DNA of 64,000 nucleotides from Bacteroides intestinalis. GTDB lineage: Bacteria > Bacteroidota > Bacteroidia > Bacteroidales > Bacteroidaceae. Positions 26,191 to 35,714 of the stretch are shown piece after piece; position 1 is the stretch's first letter, and each line of letters starts with the position of its first letter. The notes under the pieces were generated by a model. That model ran no database searches. It was not told the origin of the DNA and was given only the letters and a program-made list of their open reading frames with translations. The position numbers and the translations under genes were made by a program. The stretch is taken from NCBI RefSeq assembly GCF_003464595.1, contig NZ_QRZF01000005.1:310001-374000 (forward strand), given 5' to 3'.

Positions 26191-27072
26191 TTATATATAA
26201 TACAGTGTACTTGCCTTCATCCGCAGGAACTTATTAATGGACAGGTATGCACAGAACCACGTAATGCACACCCCGAACACAAGCACCGATACGGAAACCA
26301 GCATCATGACATTGGGCGTAATAACACTGATCAGATCTGGCTCATACACCACCAACCAGTAGGCAGCACCCCACAAAATCCCATCGGCAATGACAGCAGC
26401 CAATACGCCTATCCAAAAGTTACGCCACAGGAACGGACGGCGTATAAAACTCCAACTCGCCCCTACCAACTTCATTGTATGGATGAGAAAGCGCTTGGAA
26501 TAGATTGTCAACCGGATGGTATTATTAATCAATGCAAAGGATATGAACGCCAATAATACCGCCAACCCCAGTAACATCAGACTTATGTTGCGGATATTCT
26601 CATTGACCATATTTATCAGATCTTCCTGATAACGTACTTCCTGTACATTGGTATTCTTCTTTATCTGTTTCTCTATTTTAGCTATACTGTCGGTATTCGC
26701 ATAATCAGAATGCAACTTCACTTCGATAGATGCATGAAGCGGATTATAACCCAGAAAATCTTGCGGGTCTGTTCCCATTGCTTCAATTTGCTCGCGAAGC
26801 GCCTGCTTCTTCGAAATATACTCCGTAGACCGTACAAACACTTCCTTATCCAGCCTCTTTTGTAACTTCAGAATATCCGCCTCCTTCATATCATCACTAA
26901 TGATAATAGAGAAATTGATATTCTCCTTCACATACACAGACAGATTATGGGCAGTCAGCACGAAAAACACCACCAACCCCAACAACAGCAATACCAACGT
27001 AGTACTGATACTGGAGGTAATGAACTGCATATCAAAATAGGATACGGAATTATTTTTGCTTTTCGTCTTCAT
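26191..27072 (-). CDS. ftsX: Cell division ABC transporter permease FtsX
   Basis: A 293-residue FtsX with an N-terminal cytoplasmic segment, first helix near 20-42, a periplasmic domain, and three further helices near 165-285. FtsX works with the ATPase FtsE at the septum to activate peptidoglycan hydrolases. No ftsE is next to it here, which is usual in this phylum. It heads the ftsX-DUF3098-uppP-truB-queA block. Confidence 0.93.
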   Translation of the reverse strand: MKTKSKNNSVSYFDMQFITSSISTTLVLLLLGLVVFFVLTAHNLSVYVKENINFSIIISDDMKEADILKLQKRLDKEVFVRSTEYISKKQALREQIEAMGTDPQDFLGYNPLHASIEVKLHSDYANTDSIAKIEKQIKKNTNVQEVRYQEDLINMVNENIRNISLMLLGLAVLLAFISFALINNTIRLTIYSKRFLIHTMKLVGASWSFIRRPFLWRNFWIGVLAAVIADGILWGAAYWLVVYEPDLISVITPNVMMLVSVSVLVFGVCITWFCAYLSINKFLRMKASTLYYI

Positions 27073-27089
27073 ACCTTCATTTCTTCCTT

Positions 27090-27155
27090 TATCACCTTCT
27101 TATCACTCTATCACTCTATCACTTTACCACCCTATCACCTTTTATCTTATCACCC
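27090..27155. repeat. Octamer array between the methyltransferase gene and ftsX
   Basis: Five in-register 8-bp units (27101-27140: TATCACTC, TATCACTC, TATCACTT, TACCACCC, TATCACCT) are flanked by two more copies (27090-27097 and 27148-27155). A near-identical octamer array occurs at 60678-60709; both share CTATCACTTTACCACC. Confidence 0.88.
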
Positions 27156-28057
27156 TACTTCTGTTTCTTTCTGAATACGTAAATCATCGAACTGCTCCGC
27201 TCCTTGCTTCCCAACGCACTGAACCATGCCAGTGTACCACTAAGCATACCCCGGAAGAAAGACAGAGAACGTCCCATATACTTTTCACTCAACATCGATA
27301 CATAGAATGCATCAAACGGCATCGGATGGCGTGCAGCCAATATAAACTCATGCTTGGCACCCAACTTCTGAATGGTACCCGGCGTAAAATGCCACAAATG
27401 GCGCGGAACATCATAAGCAGCCCAATGTGCACCATACTTCTTCGCGTCATAAGAAGAACAGTTAGGCACTGCAATAATCAGTACACCCTTTTCCGTCAGG
27501 AGTTTATTCAATGTATCCCACGTCTCATTCAAATGTTCCAGATGCTCCATAACGTGCCACAAAGTAATGACATCAAAGCTACCGGGAGCAAAATCCTGCA
27601 ATGCGGTATCAGGCTTTATATCCAGATTGAAGTGTTCCTTAGCAAATACGCGTGCCTGCGCATTCCTTTCCACTGCCTCCACCTGCCAGCCTCGCTTCTG
27701 CATAGCATCGGCAAAATATCCTGTTCCCGTACCGATATCCAGCAGACGTCCTTCCTTACGATGTGCTTCGCGAACCACCAAGCGTGCCTTACGGCCCAGC
27801 ATATAGCTACGCACCCAGTGGTACACCCTGTTCATAAGGCCTTTTTTCGTATCGGAATGGGAAATGTAATCGGGAGTTTCATAATATCTGCCTATCTCGG
27901 CTTCCACAGGAAAATCCTGCGTAAAGAGAAAGCTACAATCCTGACAACGACACAGATAGAATGCTTCGCTGGAAGCATAATGATCTATGCAAGTCATAGC
28001 ACGCTCTATATGTGCACTACCGCATACCGGACAGACTTTTATGGTGAGTTTATTCAT
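27155..28057 (-). CDS. SAM-dependent methyltransferase with N-terminal zinc-finger-like region
   Basis: A 300-residue class I methyltransferase. Residues 9-45 hold CPVCG and CRCQDC, a Cys4 metal-binding motif. The SAM motif LLDIGTGTGYFADAM lies near 105-120 and post-motif acidic VEAVE follows; ITLWHVMEHLEHL near 167 is motif IV. This layout is seen in sugar or lipid-linked methyltransferases of surface polysaccharide pathways; the substrate is not known. It is the first gene of the run leading to ftsX. Confidence 0.85.
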   Translation of the reverse strand: MNKLTIKVCPVCGSAHIERAMTCIDHYASSEAFYLCRCQDCSFLFTQDFPVEAEIGRYYETPDYISHSDTKKGLMNRVYHWVRSYMLGRKARLVVREAHRKEGRLLDIGTGTGYFADAMQKRGWQVEAVERNAQARVFAKEHFNLDIKPDTALQDFAPGSFDVITLWHVMEHLEHLNETWDTLNKLLTEKGVLIIAVPNCSSYDAKKYGAHWAAYDVPRHLWHFTPGTIQKLGAKHEFILAARHPMPFDAFYVSMLSEKYMGRSLSFFRGMLSGTLAWFSALGSKERSSSMIYVFRKKQK

Positions 28058-28214
28058 TGAACATTATGCAATAATGAAGTGCAGCCCGAATCAATCAGAC
28101 CACACTATACCCGAATTTGGTGCAAAATAACAAATAAAAAGTGACGCTACGGGCTTTCTTTAAGGAGTTTTAATAAAAGAGAGGAACAAACGCTTGTTTT
28201 AAATAAAAAAAACA

Positions 28215-28223
28215 TATATTTGC
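28215..28223 (+). promoter_or_regulatory. -7 element of the DUF3857 pair
   Basis: TATATTTGC, 29 bp before the ATG at 28253. It lies across the more upstream alternative start at 28220 and so excludes it. Confidence 0.7.
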
Positions 28224-28252
28224 GAGAACAACAACACTCAATTCAAAACTAT

Positions 28253-30238
28253 ATGAAAAACGCTTTACTGACTTTACTATGCTGTCTTTGCTGTCTCCAA
28301 CTATTTGCCGACGAGCAAACAATTATTCCCAATCTAAAATTTGGGAAACCTACCATGGAAGAGTTGACCATGACTACTTATGCGCCCGACTCTAATGCCA
28401 CAGCTGTTATTCTATGTAAACTGACCAATGTCAGCTACAAATGGGGGCTGGAAAGCTTTCGTCTGGTTTCTGAGTATAAAGTAAAAATCAAGGTACTCAA
28501 ACCGGAAGGTACATCTTATGCCAATGTTACGATTCCCTACTATGACTTGCCAAACAACACCATGAGAGAAAATATCATCGGTTTGGATGCCAGCGCTTAT
28601 AATATGGAAAACGGAAAAATGGTACGTACCAAAATGAAAAAAGATATGGTATTCAAAGAGCGCCTCAGCGAAAACCAGATGACTCTGAAATTCTCCATCC
28701 CGCAAGTAAAAGCAGGGACTCTGATAGAATATGAATACCGGTTAGAATCGGACTTCTTCTTCACCATCGACAGTTGGAAAGCACAAAGTGACATTCCTAC
28801 TTTATATACCGAATACGATATAATCATTCCCGAATATTTCAAATTCAATACAGACATGCGCGGCACGGAGAGCCTGGAGACAAAAAGCGAATCCACTTCT
28901 CTCAGCCTCTCTATCGAGGGGCAGTTCTTCCAATGCACCGGATCACACATGAATTTTCGGGGAACTCAACTACCCGCTTTGAAAGACGACAGTTATGTGT
29001 GGTGTGCAGATGACTACTGTACGCAGGTAAATTTAGAACTACTGGGAATTGATTTTCCCGGCTCTCTCTATCAATCGTTCACAAAAAGCTGGGAACAAAT
29101 TGATGAAGCATTGCTCAAAGACAATGAATTCGGTGGCAGACTGAAAATGAGCAATCCCCTTAAAGAAGAGATGAATGCACTACATCTTGAACAGATGAAA
29201 GGAACAGAAGAAAAGATATGTGCCATCTACACGCTACTCAAAAATAAGGTGAGATGGAATGAGAAATACAACTTATACGGTAAAGCCCCAAAACAAATAC
29301 TGAAAGAGGGTACAGGAAGCAATGCTGATTTAAACTTCATCCTCATCAGTATGCTGACAGATGCCGGAATACCTGCCTATCCGGTAGTAATGAGCCGACG
29401 GAACATGGGCATACTTCCCCTGACCCACCCCAGCCTTCAGAAACTAAACACCTTCATCGTAGGTATTGCCCATACAGACACCACCTTGGTTTATCTGGAC
29501 AGTTCGGTAGAAGACGGTTATCTCAATGTACTGCCTCCTCTACTTATGACCAACCGTGCCCGGGTCATCATTCCGGATAACCACAGTCAATGGGTTAATC
29601 TGGAAGCTCTCGGAACAAACCAGCTGAGATCTGCCGTTATTGCCAGCATTTCTCCTGAAGGCACCATTTCTGGTACACGCGAAACACTTTATGCAGGTCA
29701 GTATGCTTCCCGCTTACGGAATAAGTTCCGCACGGCAAAAGACAGCACCGACTTTGTCAACAAACTGGCTTCCGAAGAAAACATTCAGGTCAAGTCACTC
29801 CAGATAGAAGGAAGAAACTACTTCTCACCACAAGTACGTGAAGTAATGGAATTCGAAAAACAGTCTACAGTTAACGACCAGTTTATTTACGTCAATCCGC
29901 TTGTATTCCTGCATGTTTCCGAATCCCCTTTCAAACAATCAGAAAGAAAGCTCCCTGTAGAATTTCCTTATACAGACCACCTGTCACTGACCGTTAATCT
30001 GACTATCCCGGAGGGATATGTAGTAGATGAGAAGCCGGAAGGCCTCAGGGTGCAGACAGGTGACGAGAAAGTATTCTGTCGATATACCATCACCCAGCAA
30101 AACAATCAGGTCACTCTCAGATACCTTTTCCGGTTGCAAAAGCTATTATTCCTGAATACCGATTATCCCGAACTGCAGCAATTATGGGAAATAATAGCAA
30201 AGAAGAATAATGAAATAATGGTTTTAAAGAAACTCTAA
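28253..30238 (+). CDS. DUF3857 protein with degenerate transglutaminase domain
   Basis: A 661-residue secreted protein: signal peptide ending LFADE near residue 22, a DUF3857 beta domain (about 30-270), a transglutaminase-like domain (about 275-440) and a C-terminal DUF2569-like beta region. The catalytic Cys position reads Ala358 (GTGSNADLN), and the His position is also changed (LNTFIVG), so it is probably not an enzyme. It is followed 11 bp later by a paralogue that keeps its catalytic residues. The start at 28253 was chosen from the promoter position. Confidence 0.87.
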   Translation: MKNALLTLLCCLCCLQLFADEQTIIPNLKFGKPTMEELTMTTYAPDSNATAVILCKLTNVSYKWGLESFRLVSEYKVKIKVLKPEGTSYANVTIPYYDLPNNTMRENIIGLDASAYNMENGKMVRTKMKKDMVFKERLSENQMTLKFSIPQVKAGTLIEYEYRLESDFFFTIDSWKAQSDIPTLYTEYDIIIPEYFKFNTDMRGTESLETKSESTSLSLSIEGQFFQCTGSHMNFRGTQLPALKDDSYVWCADDYCTQVNLELLGIDFPGSLYQSFTKSWEQIDEALLKDNEFGGRLKMSNPLKEEMNALHLEQMKGTEEKICAIYTLLKNKVRWNEKYNLYGKAPKQILKEGTGSNADLNFILISMLTDAGIPAYPVVMSRRNMGILPLTHPSLQKLNTFIVGIAHTDTTLVYLDSSVEDGYLNVLPPLLMTNRARVIIPDNHSQWVNLEALGTNQLRSAVIASISPEGTISGTRETLYAGQYASRLRNKFRTAKDSTDFVNKLASEENIQVKSLQIEGRNYFSPQVREVMEFEKQSTVNDQFIYVNPLVFLHVSESPFKQSERKLPVEFPYTDHLSLTVNLTIPEGYVVDEKPEGLRVQTGDEKVFCRYTITQQNNQVTLRYLFRLQKLLFLNTDYPELQQLWEIIAKKNNEIMVLKKL

Positions 30239-30249
30239 TACAGAGATTT

Positions 30250-32139
30250 ATGAAAACAAACAAGTTCTTGATCGGATTTCTGTTACAAGCCGTCGTCTGT
30301 TCCGGTGGTCTGCACGCCCAAACAGACTTACATGCCAATGCTTATTCCATCATACAGGATGCCGTAACGGATATTGTATGTACCTCTCCCACCGATGCCA
30401 TCCAGAAAGAGAAACGCGTAATACAAATACTGGATGGAAAAGGGAAAGGAGATGCCTCTTTTGTCTGTATGTGCGACCGCTTTTCCTCTTTAAAGAAGTT
30501 CTCCGGAGAAGTCCGTGATGCCTCCGGCAACGTCATCCGTAAGATAAAAAAGAGTGAGCTGAAAGTTACCGAATACTCGGATGAACTTGTTAGCGACGAT
30601 TATTATTATTTCTTTGAATATACTCCGTCGCGATACCCTATAACCATCACCTATGAATGGGAAATAAAGAACAGCGACGGTCTTATCGGCTATCCCAGTT
30701 TCCTGCCACAAAAGAATTATAACCAATCCGTCGCACAAGCAAGTTATCGCATTCTCACTCCGGCCGATAATCCCTGCCGTTACCGTACAATCAATATGCA
30801 GGCAGAAGTCAGCCAACAACAAACAGCGGACGGAAACTGGCTGACGGAAGTTAAAGTTCAGTCCCTACCCGCCATTCAGAAAGAGCCTTACAGCCCTGCC
30901 CTCTCCGAACTATTGCCACGCATCTATTTCACTCCCCGGAATTTCTCTTTTGAAGGAACTAAAGGAAGTATGGATAACTGGCAAACATATGGCGCATGGC
31001 AATATCAGTTACTAAACGGCAGAGATCAGATTCCCCCGGCACTAAAAGAAGAACTACAAAGGCGGACAGCAAACTGCAATACCCCTTATGAAAAAATAGC
31101 CGCAGTATACCAGTATCTTGCATCCACTACACGTTATGTCAGTATACAGCTTGGTATCGGTGGCCTACAACCCATTGCCGCTACCGATGTACACCGTACC
31201 GGATTCGGTGATTGTAAAGGACTATCCAACTATATGCGTGCCATGCTTACAGAGTTAGGAATTCCATCCACTTATACTGTAATCAGTACTACAAACAGAC
31301 GCCTGTTAGCCGATTTTGCCAGTGCCAACCAGAATAACCACGTCATCCTGCAAGTGCCGCTACCTAACGATACACTTTGGATCGAATGTACCAACCCTAC
31401 TCTGCCCCTGGGTTATGTACATCACTCCATAGCCGGACATGATGCTTTACTTATCGGCCCCGGTGGCGGAACACTTTACCGACTACCGACCTATGCCGAC
31501 TCCTTGAGCACCCAAGTCAACGACGCTCTCATCTCCCTTCAACCGGATGGAAGCGCCAAAATCGAAGTAAAACAAAGTTCACGCCTGTTTCAATATGAGG
31601 ATAAAGCAGATATCATAAACATAGAACCCGCCCGGCAGAAAGACTGGCTACGCTCAGACATCAGTCTTGTACAAGCTAAAGTAGATAATATCCGTTTCAA
31701 AGAGACCAAACAAAAAGAGCCTCAACTGGATATTACTTACACCATCGAAAGCAGCCAGTATGGAAATAAAACCGGAAAGCGTCTGTTCATCCCCGTCAAC
31801 ATATTCCATAAAGGCTTCTATAGTCCAAGCAACCAAGGTGAGCGTACTCAAGATATTCAAATCAATTACGGATATCTTGATATAGACAGCCTTAACATCC
31901 GGTTACCGGAAGGATACGAAATAGAATCACTGCCTAAAACTACAAACATGGAGACTAAATTCGGCAAATTTCATTCTTCCATCACTTTAGAAGAAGATGG
32001 AAATATTCTTATTGTACACCGGCTATTGTTCCATCAAGGAAATTATCCCAAAGAAGATAATACAGATTTCATGGATTTCCGCAAAAATGTCGCTACACAA
32101 TACGCAGCAAAAATCATAGTGAAAAAGAGCGGGGAGTAA
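30250..32139 (+). CDS. DUF3857 and transglutaminase domain protein
   Basis: A 629-residue secreted paralogue of the protein upstream, with signal peptide ending LHAQ, a DUF3857 domain (about 35-235) and a transglutaminase-like domain. Here the active site is intact: GDCKGLS with Cys322, NNHVIL with His364, and an acidic residue at 379 (WIECTNP), where the family often has Asp or Glu. The two genes are 11 bp apart and clearly co-transcribed. Their substrate is unknown; a periplasmic peptide or isopeptide is likely by family. Confidence 0.88.
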   Translation: MKTNKFLIGFLLQAVVCSGGLHAQTDLHANAYSIIQDAVTDIVCTSPTDAIQKEKRVIQILDGKGKGDASFVCMCDRFSSLKKFSGEVRDASGNVIRKIKKSELKVTEYSDELVSDDYYYFFEYTPSRYPITITYEWEIKNSDGLIGYPSFLPQKNYNQSVAQASYRILTPADNPCRYRTINMQAEVSQQQTADGNWLTEVKVQSLPAIQKEPYSPALSELLPRIYFTPRNFSFEGTKGSMDNWQTYGAWQYQLLNGRDQIPPALKEELQRRTANCNTPYEKIAAVYQYLASTTRYVSIQLGIGGLQPIAATDVHRTGFGDCKGLSNYMRAMLTELGIPSTYTVISTTNRRLLADFASANQNNHVILQVPLPNDTLWIECTNPTLPLGYVHHSIAGHDALLIGPGGGTLYRLPTYADSLSTQVNDALISLQPDGSAKIEVKQSSRLFQYEDKADIINIEPARQKDWLRSDISLVQAKVDNIRFKETKQKEPQLDITYTIESSQYGNKTGKRLFIPVNIFHKGFYSPSNQGERTQDIQINYGYLDIDSLNIRLPEGYEIESLPKTTNMETKFGKFHSSITLEEDGNILIVHRLLFHQGNYPKEDNTDFMDFRKNVATQYAAKIIVKKSGE

Positions 32140-32142
32140 CAA

Positions 32143-34410
32143 TTACTCCTCGCCAACATTTTCGTAAGTACGCTCTTCCTTTATTTCTTCCACACCCGAA
32201 AAATCCGTATAATATTCACGGGATAGTTTCAGATATTTATCAAATAAACGACGGGTAATAACGAGCTCATCTCCACGGGTAACAGGTGTTCGTGCCTTAT
32301 CTGTCTGAACCACATAAGCCAATTCCCAATCCGCCAATTGATTATAAAAGTCATTCGCACGAAAATCCTCTCTGCCATAAGCCAGAGGCAACCCTTCTTC
32401 CTGATAGTCGGTACCTGCATCCAGATGCCCTTGCAACATTGTATAGAATTTCTGCCAGCGAGGCAAGTAATAGCCATTGATCAGCCCTGCCCACTCACGC
32501 CACGAATAGTCAAAAATACGCGGATCACCATCAGCCCCCCAAATGGTTACCAAAGAAGTCGCATCACGTTCCATCAAGTCTTTCTCCTCCTTTGTCTCTC
32601 CCCAACTACGAGCCTCCGTCAGCCATTTGTCAAAGCTATACTCACTTCGCGTATAAAGCAACTCATCCATATCACTCAATAACTCAAGAAAACGTCTCGA
32701 GTGCAAAGTGAAAGCTGCTCTATCTTTAGCAACAAATGCTTCTGCCGCCTTCTTGTGCACTAACTGCCCCAAGTTCGTCATCATTTGACGTTGTACATCT
32801 ACAATATCGAAACGATAAGGTTTGGAAACAGCCAATCTATCAGCATCTTTCAAAAGTTGAGCCTGCGCCTGAATAACCAACATCGGTTCGTATGGAATGC
32901 CCAGTCCTGCATTTGGCCCGGACTTCTTTACATCCAATGCCGGACGGGCAGCTACAATAGAACTTCTTTCCGTCCCATTTGTACCCCGTCGATAAGGGCC
33001 TTCCAACAGATACATCCATGCTTTTTCGGCAGCAGCAGATCTCGCCCCATAGCGACGTTCGGCATAAGCAGCAAGCCACCCCTGTAAATGGATACTGTCA
33101 GTATGGTTAGGCATTTCAAAAGCCAGATCATAGTAAACAGGATTCTGTTCGATAGCCTCCATAAAAAGCCCGGAGCCACATACATTCGGATAATGTGCTT
33201 TTGCTTTCTTGTATTGATTGGAAGCAAGCAGCGCCAAGTCACCATGCATGTTGATACGTCCCCCGAAATTATGAAGATTACCGGCTATCACCGGATATCC
33301 CCAACCACCATTGGAAGCTGTTTTCGAACCATTCAAATCTAATATGAGTAAAGACTCCTTAGGAATTGCTTTCACAATATCTTCTCGCATACTCCACGCT
33401 TGCATCACCCATAAAGCTCCCGTATCAAATGTCTGGAAGAGCTTATGTATGGTCTGTCCCACGCTTTTTAAATATTCAGGTGTATCTACCGGAGGGGCAC
33501 TCTCATGAAAAGGATCGGCAGCATATGCCCCGTAACTGCCGAACAACTTATCCTGTTCTTCCAGAAAAGCTAACCCCATCTCATGAAACAAAGGATCAGT
33601 CGGGTCCAGTTGAGCAGTACCATCGAAACCACACCATTTCCGTTTCATACTAATCTTAGCCTGCGGATACTTCTTCTGCAATTCCCGCGGTACATATCCC
33701 GAAAAACCTTGCTGAATAGGTTGCATACCCAATTCAAGTTGACGTGCCAGTATCTTTTTTCCCAAAGCCACATGTTTATCTATGACTGATTTGGGCAAAG
33801 GACCTCCATAGCTCTGAATATTCTGCATCCACTGCCATGCCGAGTGCCCTGGTCCGGTGAGAAAAGCACGAGCTTCCTCTTCCGTAAAGTTAAAGCGCAA
33901 CAGTGTATTATACCATACCCCATCCAGTCCAACAGAAAACAGAGGCATATTGATAGCATTCATTGCCATATAATCCAACTCTTGCTGCCAACGTTCCCAA
34001 TTCCACCATGCTGCAGTATAGCTCACTGTGCAATAGTTCATGTAAACGCGAAATTTACCATTAATAATTCTCCGTTCCTTATGTGCAGGTTGTGGAAGCT
34101 TTTCAGGTAACTCCAATTGGTTACCAAACCAAGATACATGTGCATGGCACGTATACTTCAGATACCAGTTAAAAGCAGTTGCCAAAGACACAGCATTATT
34201 TCCCCGCAGGATAATTTTCTGTCCGTCACCATCCACTTCATAGATATCATTTCCATTCTCAGACGGTATTATTTCCAACCGATATTGAGAAGCATAGCCC
34301 GGGGTAACCCGTTCTATCAAGTCATACACTGCCTTTTCCGACGAACCTGTAGCCCATGCCTGCAGGTTACTTAAACACATAAACAAAGTAATCAAATAGA
34401 AATTCTTCAT
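32143..34410 (-). CDS. Alpha-N-acetylglucosaminidase (GH89)
   Basis: A 755-residue secreted GH89 enzyme, related to human NAGLU, which releases terminal alpha-linked GlcNAc from heparan sulfate or mucin O-glycans. Signal peptide ends near residue 20. The three domains run in order: small N-domain (to about 115), catalytic barrel with YAADPFHES (Glu303, candidate acid/base) and GLFMEAIEQNP (Glu418 to 421 region, candidate nucleophile), and helical C-domain. Its 3' end is only 3 bp from the convergent DUF3857 gene, with no terminator between. Confidence 0.93.
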   Translation of the reverse strand: MKNFYLITLFMCLSNLQAWATGSSEKAVYDLIERVTPGYASQYRLEIIPSENGNDIYEVDGDGQKIILRGNNAVSLATAFNWYLKYTCHAHVSWFGNQLELPEKLPQPAHKERRIINGKFRVYMNYCTVSYTAAWWNWERWQQELDYMAMNAINMPLFSVGLDGVWYNTLLRFNFTEEEARAFLTGPGHSAWQWMQNIQSYGGPLPKSVIDKHVALGKKILARQLELGMQPIQQGFSGYVPRELQKKYPQAKISMKRKWCGFDGTAQLDPTDPLFHEMGLAFLEEQDKLFGSYGAYAADPFHESAPPVDTPEYLKSVGQTIHKLFQTFDTGALWVMQAWSMREDIVKAIPKESLLILDLNGSKTASNGGWGYPVIAGNLHNFGGRINMHGDLALLASNQYKKAKAHYPNVCGSGLFMEAIEQNPVYYDLAFEMPNHTDSIHLQGWLAAYAERRYGARSAAAEKAWMYLLEGPYRRGTNGTERSSIVAARPALDVKKSGPNAGLGIPYEPMLVIQAQAQLLKDADRLAVSKPYRFDIVDVQRQMMTNLGQLVHKKAAEAFVAKDRAAFTLHSRRFLELLSDMDELLYTRSEYSFDKWLTEARSWGETKEEKDLMERDATSLVTIWGADGDPRIFDYSWREWAGLINGYYLPRWQKFYTMLQGHLDAGTDYQEEGLPLAYGREDFRANDFYNQLADWELAYVVQTDKARTPVTRGDELVITRRLFDKYLKLSREYYTDFSGVEEIKEERTYENVGEE

Positions 34411-34427
34411 AGCATATTATTTTGGTG

Positions 34428-34436
34428 ACAAAAATA
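34428..34436 (-). promoter_or_regulatory. -7 element of the GH89 gene
   Basis: TATTTTTGT on the minus strand, 17 bp before the ATG, implying a very short leader. Confidence 0.6.
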
Positions 34437-34528
34437 GCCACCTTACCAATAAAGAGTTATTGATTACGTACCAAATGTTTGAACTCATGTTTCAAAAAGA
34501 ATAAATATTTCGATTTATTTCTGATCAC

Positions 34529-34572
34529 TGTTCGATAATAAGCGGACAGTTGTCCGATAATGAACAGGTTGC
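34529..34572. repeat. Two 22-bp units in a divergent intergenic region
   Basis: Units at 34529-34550 and 34551-34572 share TGTTCGATAATAAGC versus TGTCCGATAATGAAC, exactly 22 bp apart. A weaker third unit may lie at 34507. CGGACAGTTGTCCG (34543-34556) across the junction is a dyad. The rest of 34437-34751 holds AT-rich sequence and no gene that I can support. Confidence 0.7.
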
Positions 34573-34751
34573 ACTCTTAAATAATCACTGATTATCAACA
34601 CATTATCACTTTGGCACAGGAATTGATTTTTATTAAGCGAAAGCGATCAGCAAAAAAATAAAGATTAGCTGCCACTTTTCAGCAAGTAGTTCCGTCTAAT
34701 AGATAAGAGCGAAAGCCAAATAGAATTAGTAACAATTAAAAAATAAAGATT

Positions 34752-35255
34752 ATGAAAACTACAAGTTTATTTAAAGCAGTCGCATTGGTAGCTATTATGA
34801 TAGCAAGTGTTCTTAACTCCGAAGTGAAAGCTCAGGATGGTTTCATAACAAATCAGGTGATGAACGGCGAATTGGTAGCATCAAAAACTATCTTCAAAAA
34901 AGATGGCTCTTACCTCCAACGCCACATGCAGTACACCTTTGTATACGATGATCAGAACCGTTTGATAAGCAAAGAGGCTTCCAAATGGGATGGCGCAAAA
35001 GATGAATGGGTACCCTATTTCAAAATGACTTACCAGTACAGCGATAATGAAATAATCATGAACTATGGTCGCTGGAACGAATCTCACAAAGCTTTTGATG
35101 AAGCAATTCAGAAAAGTGTATACGAACTGAATGATGCAAATATGCCTACGGCCTACAAAGCCTACAAGCAAGATAGCAAAAATAAATCAGACTGGACGCT
35201 GGTTAACCACAAACAGATGGACTTCACAACTAATCTATTGGCAATTGCAAAATGA
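34752..35255 (+). CDS. DUF3836 secreted protein
   Basis: A 167-residue exported protein of the Bacteroides DUF3836 family. The signal peptide is clear (MKTTSLFKAVALVAIMIAS, cleavage near VKAQ at 28). The mature part has repeated beta-strand segments of the YD type (FVYDDQNRLISKE, then MTYQYSDNEI). Function unknown. It stands alone and is followed by a strong terminator. Confidence 0.87.
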   Translation: MKTTSLFKAVALVAIMIASVLNSEVKAQDGFITNQVMNGELVASKTIFKKDGSYLQRHMQYTFVYDDQNRLISKEASKWDGAKDEWVPYFKMTYQYSDNEIIMNYGRWNESHKAFDEAIQKSVYELNDANMPTAYKAYKQDSKNKSDWTLVNHKQMDFTTNLLAIAK

Positions 35256-35288
35256 TAAATATAGAAATTAAAGTTAACAATTAGCTGG

Positions 35289-35320
35289 AAAGCACGGGCC
35301 GTGAGGCTCGTGCTTTTTTT
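35289..35320 (+). terminator. Terminator of the DUF3836 gene
   Basis: A 12-bp stem (AAAGCACGGGCC with GGCTCGTGCTTT, one G-T pair) with a GTGA loop and a T run. It touches the stop of the anti-sigma gene on the other strand. Confidence 0.9.
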
Positions 35321-35714
35321 ATTGAGCCCCTTTCACTGATAGCGTATCCATGCGAATCGTATCCTGCGGAGTAATGCTATCTTTATCATTATATAAAACC
35401 GGAGGATTTATCTTCAGCTCATGAGAGCCATCCGGTGGAAATTGTTCTCCCCGCTGGGTAAAGAGATAATAATATGTTCCGCCTCCCATTAGTACACAAG
35501 CTACCGAGGCCGCCACTATCCAAATACGAAATGAAACATTCCGTCGTTCTTTCTTTCCAATAGAATGAACCATCAGGCGTAACCGGACCAACTCTTCCCT
35601 ACATTTTTCACAATGCAACAAATGTTGTTGAAATTCCGTTTCCTCCTCCCTACTCATCCGATTTTGTACATATAGCCAGATATCAGAATGTTTATATCCA
35701 CATTGTTCCTTCAT
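35319..35714 (-). CDS. zf-HC2 anti-sigma factor candidate
   Basis: A 131-residue single-pass membrane protein. The cytoplasmic part has the anti-sigma zinc motif H-x3-C-x2-C (His31, Cys35, Cys38 in HLLHCEKC). One helix spans about 62-85 (IWIVAASVACVLMGG), and a short periplasmic tail follows. Such proteins bind and silence a partner ECF sigma factor. It is the last gene of the nine-gene operon and overlaps the sigma-like gene by 4 bp. Confidence 0.8.
   Translation of the reverse strand: MKEQCGYKHSDIWLYVQNRMSREEETEFQQHLLHCEKCREELVRLRLMVHSIGKKERRNVSFRIWIVAASVACVLMGGGTYYYLFTQRGEQFPPDGSHELKINPPVLYNDKDSITPQDTIRMDTLSVKGAQ

Noticed and set aside
27056..28060. A 334-codon open frame on the plus strand
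   Set aside because: It starts inside the 8-bp repeat array and runs antisense to a clear methyltransferase; its translation has no family features.
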